Origin: Burkholderiales bacterium
Lineage (GTDB): Bacteria; Pseudomonadota; Gammaproteobacteria; Burkholderiales; Burkholderiaceae_D
Length of the DNA stretch: 42,909 nt
Direction: 5' to 3'
NCBI GenBank assembly: GCA_016200845.1
Contig: JACQDW010000120.1
Location: 1 to 42,909, forward strand
In this document: piece by piece, positions 25,440 through 33,350 of the stretch
Position numbering within the stretch: the first letter of the stretch is position 1
Layout of the letters: each line of letters begins with the position of its first letter
Translations under genes and position numbers: made by a program
The notes under the pieces: model-generated
Told to the model about the DNA's origin: nothing
Database searches by the model: none
What the model saw: only the letters and a program-made list of their open reading frames with translations

Positions 25440-26102
25440 CTACGCAACCAACTGACCGTCGAATACGCGCACGATGCGATGCGCTTGCTTGGCTTGATGT
25501 TCGTCATGCGTCACCATCACCACGGTTGTGCCTTCTTGATTGAGCTTGAGCAAAATGTCCATCACTTCTGCACCCATCTGGCTATCGAGATTTCCTGTTG
25601 GTTCGTCCGCTAATAAAATCTTGGGTTGTCCCACCATGGCGCGTGCAATCGCCACCCTTTGTTGCTGACCGCCAGACAGTTGATTCGGATAATGCTCCAT
25701 CCGCGCATTCAAACCAACGCGCTGCAAAGCCGCCCGTGCCATCTCACGCCGCTCACTCGCCGCGCATTTGCGATACAGTAACGGTAGCTCAACATTGTCG
25801 ATCACGCGCAAGTCATTGATCAGATGAAAGCTCTGAAACACAAAACCAAAACTCTGATTGCGCAGTGCGGCTAGTTCGGTATCGCGCCTATCTTGCACCG
25901 CTTGTCCATGGATGTGTATCGCACCGCTGGCGGGTCTATCCAACAAACCAATCAGATGCAACAAGGTGCTTTTGCCGCAGCCACTCGGGCCCATGATTGA
26001 AACAAACTCGCCTTCACGTATATGCAAATCGATCTCACGCAAGGCCATCGTTTCTACGGTGTCGGTCTGATAGGTCTTGCTCACGCTATTTAAAGAAATC
26101 AT
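25440..26102 (-). CDS. ABC transporter ATP-binding protein (LolD/MacB type)
   Basis: The 220-residue product has Walker A GPSGCGKST (about 39-47), Q-loop FQSFHL, signature LSGGQQQRVAIARA, Walker B ILLADEP and the H-loop MVTHDEHQAKQA. This is the LolD/MacB/SalX branch that pairs with FtsX-type permeases. A GAGG Shine-Dalgarno sequence precedes ATG 26102. It lies six bases downstream of the membrane-fusion protein gene and powers the two permeases encoded next. Confidence 0.95.
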   Translation of the reverse strand: MISLNSVSKTYQTDTVETMALREIDLHIREGEFVSIMGPSGCGKSTLLHLIGLLDRPASGAIHIHGQAVQDRRDTELAALRNQSFGFVFQSFHLINDLRVIDNVELPLLYRKCAASERREMARAALQRVGLNARMEHYPNQLSGGQQQRVAIARAMVGQPKILLADEPTGNLDSQMGAEVMDILLKLNQEGTTVVMVTHDEHQAKQAHRIVRVFDGQLVA

Positions 26103-26108
26103 ATTGAA

Positions 26109-27353
26109 TTACCTCACTGTAAAACGATCTAAATGCTTAAATTTATTCACGTCAGAGACGACGATCTTGCTACCCGCTTTCACGCCAGCGAGCACTTCCA
26201 CGGTCTTGCCATTGCCGGCGCCAAATTCGACTTGCCGCTTCACTGCTTGGCCATTTTCAATCACAAAAACATCTTGCCGCCCCTGCCCATTGATTGCCAC
26301 ACCAAGATCCACCACCAATGCTTGTGTTTTTTGAGCGATGATGATATTGGTCTCGACCCGCAATTTGTGGCGCAAGGCCGGATGATTGGGCTGTTCCAGA
26401 TTGACGATGAGTTTCACTGTGCCATTTTGAATTTCGGGCAGAACAGTTTGCACTTGCCCCATCAATACCTGTCCACTATATTCCACTCGCACCGCTTGCC
26501 CAGATTCAAGCAAACGTGCGTAGAAGTCCGACACATTGGCCTCGACTTTAAAATTGTGTAATTCAGATACCTTGGCGATCAATTGCCCGGTGCTGACACT
26601 GGCTCCTTCATCACCTAGCGTCCAGGTTAAGATACCATCAAACGGCGCAGTGACTTGGGTTTGCGCCAACAAGCTTTCTTGCAATTCCATTTGTTTTTGG
26701 AAGATCGATTTTTGCAGACCGGCACTTGCTATATTGCTAGTCGCGGTCTTGCGCACATCGACTAATGATTCTTTGTGCTGGCGCAATTGCACTTCATTAC
26801 GCTTTACTGCCAGCTCTGCCGCCTGCACATCCACTTGTGAGGTAATGCCAGTCGCGCCCAGTTTTTTAAAGCGATTGAGTTTTACCTGATTGCTTTGCAA
26901 ATCGAGTTCCATCAACTCGATCTCGCTAGCAATGCGTCTCAAACTAGCGTCCATCTCTTGCTGCAGAACTTGCACCCTTAGGGCTTGTTGCGACACTTGC
27001 TCACGCAAATTATCGATCGCAACTCTATGCACTTTATCGTCCAGCACCATCAACAAGTCACCCGCTTTCACGGTTTGTCCGGCTTTTGCTATCACCTTGC
27101 TGATACGAGTTTGACTAGGGCTAGAGAGCTGCTCCTCGCGCACCGGTATCACTACACCGGAGGCGTTGATGGTGCTGTCTAACGCGGCTAAACGTACTTC
27201 TGAGATTTTGAGTTCGGATAAATTAGCCGACTGCGTCGCCAAACGATGTATGCCCCAACTCAGCCCCGACACCGTCAACAACACTGCAGCCAGTAGCATC
27301 GCCTGTTTGCGTTTGCGTGTGCTCTTCACACTTTGGCTTAGTTCACTATCCAT
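26109..27353 (-). CDS. Periplasmic membrane-fusion (adaptor) protein, HlyD/MacA type
   Basis: The 414-residue product has a single N-terminal span (about residues 17-35, AMLLAAVLLTVSGLSWGIHRLA), a biotinyl-lipoyl-like half motif (ISKVIAKAGQTVKAGDLLMVLDD), a long alpha-helical hairpin (about residues 110-215) and the returning lipoyl half (VTAPFDGILTWTLGDEGASVSTGQLIAKV), followed by beta-barrel and membrane-proximal domains. It should bridge the inner-membrane ABC permeases to an outer-membrane channel, which is not encoded in this window. The gene is first in the operon: AAGGGAG precedes ATG 27353 and the sigma-54 promoter lies 36 bp upstream. Confidence 0.93.
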   Translation of the reverse strand: MDSELSQSVKSTRKRKQAMLLAAVLLTVSGLSWGIHRLATQSANLSELKISEVRLAALDSTINASGVVIPVREEQLSSPSQTRISKVIAKAGQTVKAGDLLMVLDDKVHRVAIDNLREQVSQQALRVQVLQQEMDASLRRIASEIELMELDLQSNQVKLNRFKKLGATGITSQVDVQAAELAVKRNEVQLRQHKESLVDVRKTATSNIASAGLQKSIFQKQMELQESLLAQTQVTAPFDGILTWTLGDEGASVSTGQLIAKVSELHNFKVEANVSDFYARLLESGQAVRVEYSGQVLMGQVQTVLPEIQNGTVKLIVNLEQPNHPALRHKLRVETNIIIAQKTQALVVDLGVAINGQGRQDVFVIENGQAVKRQVEFGAGNGKTVEVLAGVKAGSKIVVSDVNKFKHLDRFTVR

Positions 27354-27388
27354 GTTGATTCTCCCTTGCTACGAATAGGTGCATTCAT

Positions 27389-27404
27389 TGCAAATGCCGT
27401 GCCA
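27389..27404 (-). promoter_or_regulatory. Sigma-54 (-24/-12) promoter of the efflux operon
   Basis: On the minus strand the sequence reads TGGCACG, four bases, TTGCA, identical to the sigma-54 consensus TGGCACG-N4-TTGCW. It lies 36 bp before the start codon of the adaptor gene, in the correct orientation. The operon itself encodes an NtrC-family sigma-54 activator. Confidence 0.93.
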
Positions 27405-27468
27405 GGAAGTGGTTTCGTTTAAAATCAATCACTTAAGGAAAATGTGCTCGCCAACTCGACAAAAAACT

Positions 27469-27501
27469 GTGCGCAAGCGAACCTGATGTGCGATTTCGCA
27501 C
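27469..27501. promoter_or_regulatory. Tandem palindromic activator sites upstream of the sigma-54 promoter
   Basis: GTGCGATTTCGCAC (27488-27501) is a perfect inverted repeat with 6-bp arms. GTGCGCAAGCGAAC (27469-27482) is a slightly imperfect copy 19 bp away. They lie about 65-110 bp upstream of the -24 element, the usual place for enhancer sites of NtrC-type activators. The regulator encoded in the same operon is the likely ligand, by inference. Confidence 0.7.
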
Positions 27502-27523
27502 TTACTTTTTGAAAGTTGAGCGC

Positions 27524-27568
27524 GAAAAAAAACACCTGCGATCAGGGAACTTCCCCAACCGCAGGTGT
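27524..27568 (-). terminator. Rho-independent terminator of the large M1 aminopeptidase gene
   Basis: ACACCTGCG (27532-27540) pairs with CGCAGGTGT (27560-27568). A nested GGGAA/TTCCC pair in the loop extends the hairpin. On the minus strand it is followed by a run of eight T residues. It lies 20 bp after the aminopeptidase stop codon. Confidence 0.93.
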
Positions 27569-27587
27569 CATTCAACAAAACAATTGA

Positions 27588-30269
27588 CTACTTCTGCTGA
27601 TCCAACCAGGCACTAATCACAGGGACGCGCTCTTGGCGCACCTTGATTCTGTATTTGATCGTGGTAATCGCCGTTTCTACTTCACGACGTGCACTCGCAT
27701 CCAGATGTGCCTCGGCATAGGCATTGAGCTTATCTATCATGCCCAGATTCAAAGCGCTCTTTGCTAAACCTGGGAAATAACGGCTGCGTGAGGTGCCATC
27801 GACGCGTGCATTGACCTTATCCAGATTGGCAATCGCAAAATCAAATGCCATGTCAGTGTGTTCGCCAGCGACGATCGCAATCATCGACGCGCCAGTCGTC
27901 ACACCTGGTTCATCCGTTAAAGCTAATTCCAAGGCGCGCTTTGCCAACACCGGGTCTTTCGCCGTCGCCAGCAAGGTATATAAGCTGGTCTTTACCATTG
28001 CCGATTTTTCTGCCTGTGCACGAGCACGCAAAGCATCCCAAGTCGCGGCATCAGCATGATTAGCGACGATACTTAAAATAAGCATTTTTAATTCTGGTGG
28101 CGCGACGCTAGTGTCGCTATCCATCAAACGATAACGACGGCGCACTTCGGCCAGCGTTGCCTCATCGCCGATGCTACTCAACAATGCGATCAAGCTAGAA
28201 CGATAGCCAGCTACACTTTCTGCTTCGCCACTCTTCGCTTCCCAGCCCACTGTGTTCATTTGTGGCTTGAGTCGCTTCAGAGCAAATTCGCGGAAGGCTT
28301 GCTGACGCACAGGATCAGATTTAAGCAAGTCATGCACTCCGGCAAACACGCCTGCGATTTGACTCCAGACATGCATAGACGCATTTTCTGGCGTTGCCTT
28401 TGCCAGATCGAGATAAGCTGCAATCGATTGCTGCCCCGCCATTCCCATCGCCCAGTTGTCCGACAAAATACCGGTCTGATCTATCGCTGGGACCGCTGCA
28501 AAATTCGCAGTTAATTGGGCCATCGCTTTGGGTGAATACAAAGTACGGTAATAACCATTTTGTCCCGCATTCAACACCACCGCACCGCAAGCGGGCAATT
28601 GCAAACTGCCTTTACCCTTGCTCACCAAAGTGCGTCCGACAACATTGGTTCCCGCGACCTGGGCAACCACAGGAACTTGCCATTGCAAGGCCTTCTTCTC
28701 TGGGTGATCTTTAGAGAATTCACCCTGACTCAAACTAACGATCGATTTACCGTCTTTGCACACAACATCATCAACCCGTATCAACGGCACACCCGGTTGC
28801 TGGGTAAAATCTCGGGCGATGGAAATGATAGGTTTGCCTGCAGCCTTTTCAATTTGGGTGAAAAAATCTTTCGTCACCGTGCTGCCATAAGCGTGCTTTT
28901 TCATGTAGGCACGCACGCCATTGCGCCACGCGTCCTCGCCCACATAGTTTTCCAACATGCGAATGACCGCCTCGCCTTTTTGATAGGTGATGGTGTCAAA
29001 TGCCTGGCTCGCTTGCTCCACCGTTTCTATGTGTTGCACCACTGGATGCGTGGTTGCCAGAGCATCGCGCCCCATCGCCGATTCACGCACGCCGATGGCA
29101 TTAAATTCAGGTTCCCACTCAGGATGCAAGCGACGCATCACACGGTTTTCCATCCAAGAGGCAAAACCCTCATTGAGCCACAAATCATCCCACCACTGCA
29201 TCGTCACCAAATTACCAAACCACTGATGTGCGGTCTCATGCGCAGCGGTGACAAATACACCTTCCTTGTGCCCCTGAGTCGAAAAGTCAGGATCAATCAA
29301 AATTGAATTTTCAAAGGTGAAAATCGCCCCCCAGTTTTCCATCGCGCTAAAAAATTGGCTTTGTCCCGGTGCGGCGATATTGTCGAGCTTTGGCAGCGGA
29401 TAGCGCACACCAAAATAATCATTAAACTCGCGCAAAATCGGCTTGGATTGCTCTAAGGCATAGCGTGCCTGATCCAAACTGCCACGCTTGGCGATGACAC
29501 CAACCTCTGTACCGTCGGCGTCCACTGTGGCACGTTCAAAATCGCCCACGCTCATGAATAACAAATAGGTGGACATCTTAGGGGAAGTTGCAAACTTGAT
29601 TTGCGTTTTACCGTTACCCACATCTTGCTTTGAGATCACCGGCATATTACTCACCGCCAATTGCTCTGTAGGCACCGTCAATTCGAGATTAAAACGTGCT
29701 TTATAGATCGGCTCATCCCATGATGGAATCACGCGGCGCGCGTCGGAATTTTCAAATTGGGTGTAGAGCGCGCGCTTTTTGCCATCAGGCGTATCGTAGT
29801 CGAGTGAAAACAAGCCAACTGCCTGTTGCCCGATCACGCCGGTGTAAGCGATTTCTAATTGATACTCGCCTTTCGCCAATTTTTTTCCAAAGTCAAAACT
29901 GGCTATTTGCTTCGCCTCATCCAAAGTCACGGCCGCATCGTCGGCAATCAGCTTGCCTTTTGCATCGAGTAAGCTGACCTTTTGAAATTTCAATTCATGC
30001 GCATTGAGGGTGATCTTCTGCGTCGCTTCCACCACGCTGATGGAAATTTTTAGTTTGGCACTAAAACTCGCCGCTTTGGCGTCTGGGGTCAAGGATAAGT
30101 CATACAACGATGGGCGCACAGTGCGTGGCAATTGCGTCGTTACTTGCGTCGTTACGTGCTTAAGCATCGCGCTCTGTTGCGCATCTGACGCATGCGGTGC
30201 CGCCATACCCGGTTGCGCGCTCAAACCCAAAGTCGCGATCACAGCCAAGGACAAAATACTTCTTTTCAT
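27588..30269 (-). CDS. Secreted M1-family aminopeptidase with ERAP1-like C-terminal domain
   Basis: ATG 30269 is chosen: AGGAGA lies about 10 bases upstream and the protein then begins with a signal peptide (MKRSILSLAVIATLGLSAQP, cleavage near GMA-APH). The frame is open 41 codons further upstream without a signal. The product is 893 residues. Exopeptidase motif SAMENWGAIF, zinc site HETAHQWFGN with the third ligand in WLNEGFASWM 18 residues after, and the tyrosine region FDTITYQKG follow the M1 pattern. The C-terminal 300 residues are helical repeats as in ERAP1/tricorn-factor type enzymes. Predicted role: removal of N-terminal residues from peptides in the periplasm or outside the cell. It differs from the shorter M1 peptidase at 4305. 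Confidence 0.92.
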   Translation of the reverse strand: MKRSILSLAVIATLGLSAQPGMAAPHASDAQQSAMLKHVTTQVTTQLPRTVRPSLYDLSLTPDAKAASFSAKLKISISVVEATQKITLNAHELKFQKVSLLDAKGKLIADDAAVTLDEAKQIASFDFGKKLAKGEYQLEIAYTGVIGQQAVGLFSLDYDTPDGKKRALYTQFENSDARRVIPSWDEPIYKARFNLELTVPTEQLAVSNMPVISKQDVGNGKTQIKFATSPKMSTYLLFMSVGDFERATVDADGTEVGVIAKRGSLDQARYALEQSKPILREFNDYFGVRYPLPKLDNIAAPGQSQFFSAMENWGAIFTFENSILIDPDFSTQGHKEGVFVTAAHETAHQWFGNLVTMQWWDDLWLNEGFASWMENRVMRRLHPEWEPEFNAIGVRESAMGRDALATTHPVVQHIETVEQASQAFDTITYQKGEAVIRMLENYVGEDAWRNGVRAYMKKHAYGSTVTKDFFTQIEKAAGKPIISIARDFTQQPGVPLIRVDDVVCKDGKSIVSLSQGEFSKDHPEKKALQWQVPVVAQVAGTNVVGRTLVSKGKGSLQLPACGAVVLNAGQNGYYRTLYSPKAMAQLTANFAAVPAIDQTGILSDNWAMGMAGQQSIAAYLDLAKATPENASMHVWSQIAGVFAGVHDLLKSDPVRQQAFREFALKRLKPQMNTVGWEAKSGEAESVAGYRSSLIALLSSIGDEATLAEVRRRYRLMDSDTSVAPPELKMLILSIVANHADAATWDALRARAQAEKSAMVKTSLYTLLATAKDPVLAKRALELALTDEPGVTTGASMIAIVAGEHTDMAFDFAIANLDKVNARVDGTSRSRYFPGLAKSALNLGMIDKLNAYAEAHLDASARREVETAITTIKYRIKVRQERVPVISAWLDQQK

Positions 30270-30452
30270 ACGAATGATTCTCCTGATTATTTTTATCAAT
30301 GATGGTAGGGCAAGTTGCTTGTTCACCCAATTTTGGCAGATTCGATCCACCTCATAATTTGTCGACTCGAACATCCCTACATCGCTCGACATCGAGCACG
30401 CTTTAGGAACGCGATTGTGAGCAAAAGTTCATTTTTCCGCAAGCCTGCAATA

Positions 30453-30492
30453 CAAAAAAACGCATGCACCGTTTCAACTGGTGTCATGCGTT
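30453..30492 (-). terminator. Rho-independent terminator of prc
   Basis: AACGCATGCACC (30459-30470) pairs with GGTGTCATGCGTT (30480-30492) with a single bulged base. On the minus strand a run of T residues follows the stem (A tract at 30454-30460). It lies 127 bp beyond the prc stop codon, on the far side of the inverted-repeat element at 30515-30616, so that element is transcribed as part of the prc 3' untranslated region. Confidence 0.85.
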
Positions 30493-30514
30493 CTTGTGTA
30501 AGAAAACCAGACTC

Positions 30515-30616
30515 AGGACTTGCGCAAAATTGCGCTGGCTAGGCGTGGAGCCGAAGACAGTACTTCGTACGGCGAGGCGAACACAACAACGCCAGCGTCT
30601 GTTTTGCGCAAGTCCT
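30515..30616. repeat. 102-bp palindromic intergenic element with terminal inverted repeats
   Basis: The ends AGGACTTGCGCAAAA (30515-30529) and TTTTGCGCAAGTCCT (30602-30616) are perfect 15-bp inverted repeats. A second inner pair, CGCTGGC and GCCAGCG, extends the stem, and a small GTAC-TTC-GTAC hairpin sits in the middle. It begins two bases after the prc stop codon. The first 26 bases recur with one mismatch at 42884-42909. The structure is that of a MITE-like or REP-type repeat; it carries no gene. Confidence 0.85.
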
Positions 30617-30618
30617 AA

Positions 30619-32805
30619 CTAATTAATTTCTTTGCGCTTGAGAGCAGCTTTGGAACCCTGGCGATCCGCCACTCGCTTATTTGATTTCAGCAATTCGACT
30701 TCGTCGCCCAAAATATGAGCTGCTTCGATCAAATACACATCTTTTGCTTCTTTACTAGCTTTTTCTGCCGCCAGCTCAGATGCCAAGCTACGCTCATTCA
30801 CTTGCAGGCCATCGTCTTGCGTATTCAATTTCGACGCCTGATTTTTCTTGGCACCTGCATTTGATTTACTTTCCTGGCTGGCGCGCAGTGTTTCACGTTG
30901 CTTGATTTTTTCTTCGCGCGCATCGCGCTCTTGTCTGCGTTCTGCCTCGTTCAGAGAAATCGTTTTCTTATCTTTTTGTTTTTTGTATTCCGCGATGTCT
31001 TCTTTGATGAATTGGAATTCCAAATCCTTGGCAATCCGCATTTCATGCCGCACTTGCAGCATCGCTTGAATATCCTTCAGATTCCCCATGACTTTGTAGT
31101 CAGCCGGCTTAATTTGCACCCACGGCAAGGCATTGTCATAGCTCGCTTCGCCAAACGTCTCAGCGTCGGTAAAAGTGGGATAAGCGATATCCGGTGTCAC
31201 ACCGCGCAATTGCGTTGTTCCCCCATTCACACGGAAAAATTGAGCGATGGTCAGCTTCAATTCACCATACATTTTTTCAGTGCGGGTCAGGCGATCAATG
31301 TCGATCACGTTTTGCACAGTTCCTTTGCCAAAGCTACTTTCACCGATGATCAAACCACGACCATAATCTTGAATCGCCGCTGCAAAAATCTCTGATGCCG
31401 ATGCCGATCCGCGATTGATCAAGACACCCATAGGACCTTCCCAATGCACGCTGCCTTCCTGGTTACCTTCGACTTGGATCTCACCGCGTGAATAGCGTTG
31501 TTGCACCACCGGTCCTTTACCGATAAACAAGCTGGACAGCTCGATCGCTTCGATCAAAGAGCCGCCACCGTTATTACGCAAATCGATCAAGACACTATCG
31601 ACCTTCGCCTTTTTAAATTCTTCCAAATATTTAGCGACATCACGCGTGGCGCTCTTGTAATCTTTGTTGCCGCGGCGCATACCATCGATATCGAGGTAAA
31701 AGGTCGGCAATTCGATCACACCGATCTTGCGCATACCATCAGGCGTCTTCACTTCTTGTATGGTTTTTTTGGCCGCTTGCTGTTCCAGCGTGATTTTGTT
31801 ACGCACCAAAATCACCGATTTATGAGTGCCGTCAGTGCCCGCGTCCGCAGGTAAAACATCAAGCAAAACGGTGCTGTCTTTAGGTCCGCGAATCAGCGCC
31901 ACTACATCATCTAAGCGCCAACCCATGACATCAACTGGCTGACTCTCTGCGCCCTGCCCAACACCAACAATACGGTCACCGACTTTGAGTTTTCCTGACA
32001 AAGCCGCTGGGCTACCCGGGATCAACTCACGAACGGTCGCCATCTCGTCGCGCTCTTGCAAAGTGGCACCTATGCCGCTCATGGACAAACTCATGGAGAT
32101 ATCAAAATCTTCTGCCGCCTTAGGTCCCAGATAATTGGTATGCGGATCTATCGACAAGGCGTATGCATTCATGAAAATCTGAAAGATATCTTCGCTCTTG
32201 CGCTTTTTGGCTTGCGTCAGATAGGTGTCGTAGCGACGATCGAGTGTCTTGCGAATTTCTGCCACTTCTTTGCCTGCGATCTTCAATCGCAGCCAGTCGT
32301 TTTTCACCCGCTTGCGCCACAAGTCGTCCAACTCGGCTGCGGTTTTCAGCCAGGTTTCTTTTTCACGCGAGAATTGATAGGTCTCGGGTTGGGTGAAATC
32401 AAATTCACCCTTGAGCAATTCTTTGGCAAAACTGATGCGCTCAATAAAGCGCTGGTGGTAGCGATTAAACATCGCGAATGGTGTGCTCAGATCTTTATCA
32501 AAAATAGCGTCATCAAGTTGCGTTCTGGCCGGACTAAATTCATCGATATCGGATTGTAAAAAGAAGATGTGTTCGCCATCTAAGGACTTCAAGTAACGAT
32601 CAAAAATCTTCTCCGACATCGCATCATCCAAAGGCATGGCCTTGTAATGCGCACGAGTCAGATATTGGGTGGCGATATTGGCCGCCTGAACTTGCTGCGG
32701 CAAGGGCTTAAAGTCCAGAGTCGCCACAGGTTTGGAAGACTCAGCCGTCGCAAAATGCGTGGTAATCGCCAAGCCCAGTACTAAACCTAACCAAGTTTTC
32801 TTCAT
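30619..32805 (-). CDS. prc: Tail-specific (C-terminal processing) periplasmic protease
   Basis: The 728-residue product has a signal peptide ending at HFATA-ESS and GGAG before ATG 32805. The N-terminal helical region precedes a PDZ domain (about residues 240-320, SGIGATLQERDEMATVRELIPGSPAALSGKLKVGDRIVGVGQG), then the S41 core: LIDLRNNGGGSL, catalytic Ser in GSASASEIFAAAIQDYGRG, and Lys in GESSFGKGTVQ. A C-terminal DUF3340-type, lysine-rich region ends the protein. Known role: degradation of proteins with nonpolar C-termini, including peptidoglycan hydrolases and penicillin-binding proteins. Length is slightly above Escherichia coli Prc. It is divergent from the prkA operon. Confidence 0.95.
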   Translation of the reverse strand: MKKTWLGLVLGLAITTHFATAESSKPVATLDFKPLPQQVQAANIATQYLTRAHYKAMPLDDAMSEKIFDRYLKSLDGEHIFFLQSDIDEFSPARTQLDDAIFDKDLSTPFAMFNRYHQRFIERISFAKELLKGEFDFTQPETYQFSREKETWLKTAAELDDLWRKRVKNDWLRLKIAGKEVAEIRKTLDRRYDTYLTQAKKRKSEDIFQIFMNAYALSIDPHTNYLGPKAAEDFDISMSLSMSGIGATLQERDEMATVRELIPGSPAALSGKLKVGDRIVGVGQGAESQPVDVMGWRLDDVVALIRGPKDSTVLLDVLPADAGTDGTHKSVILVRNKITLEQQAAKKTIQEVKTPDGMRKIGVIELPTFYLDIDGMRRGNKDYKSATRDVAKYLEEFKKAKVDSVLIDLRNNGGGSLIEAIELSSLFIGKGPVVQQRYSRGEIQVEGNQEGSVHWEGPMGVLINRGSASASEIFAAAIQDYGRGLIIGESSFGKGTVQNVIDIDRLTRTEKMYGELKLTIAQFFRVNGGTTQLRGVTPDIAYPTFTDAETFGEASYDNALPWVQIKPADYKVMGNLKDIQAMLQVRHEMRIAKDLEFQFIKEDIAEYKKQKDKKTISLNEAERRQERDAREEKIKQRETLRASQESKSNAGAKKNQASKLNTQDDGLQVNERSLASELAAEKASKEAKDVYLIEAAHILGDEVELLKSNKRVADRQGSKAALKRKEIN

Positions 32806-33350
32806 TAATACGCTCCGCTTATTTGTTCAGATATATCGTTAATTCAATACCATTTTCGTTAGTTCAAGAGTCCGGCTCCTGCTAGACCCAACTACCGACA
32901 ATTGTCATTTCCCGCAGCATATCATTACTTTGTCGCACTGAGGCAGACTCAGACATTCTGAAACACGCTGATACACCAGCTGTGGGTCTGACCTGGTTTC
33001 AGACTTCTGGTTCCGCCATGCCTCGTAATTTTCATCAATATTCCTGCTTTTGCATTCAACTCAACGCTGATTACACCGTTAACGTGAGTAAGCAGCGTCG
33101 CCTCGCGTTGATGCGTCAGGGGCACACGGAAAAAGGCAAAAAAAACACAGTTAGCTTGCACACCAAAAAAACCTTGAAAACAAGTATTTACGGGCGTTCA
33201 GAGGGAGAACTAGGTTGCAATCTTGCGATAAAACAAAAAATAGACACTGCAATCTTGGTTTTTTCGGCTACACTAAATTTATTGGTGGCAACAATTCAGA
33301 TCTTTTAACTGACCGGACACGAGTAAGCTGTGTTTCAAGAGGAGATGGAC
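32806..33350. other. 545-bp divergent intergenic region between prc and prkA
   Basis: No convincing gene is seen; short frames on both strands lack ribosome sites and family resemblance. It contains an imperfect inverted repeat (arms around 32950-32964 and 32996-33009, with TCTGAAAC and GTTTCAGA as the perfect core). A direct repeat TGCAATCTTG occurs at 33216 and 33248, and the prkA promoter lies at its right end. Confidence 0.6.
33268..33274 (+). promoter_or_regulatory. Sigma-S-like -10 element of the prkA operon
   Basis: CTACACT differs by one base from the extended sigma-S -10 consensus CTATACT. It lies about 75 bp before the prkA start codon. Sigma-S control of prkA-yeaH-spoVR is known in enterobacteria; here it is inferred. 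The two TGCAATCTTG direct repeats lie just upstream and could bind a regulator. Confidence 0.45.

Noticed and set aside
32949-33308. Short overlapping frames on both strands between prc and prkA
   Set aside because: They cover each other and the inverted repeat, show no family resemblance and have no ribosome sites. The region is better explained as promoter DNA.
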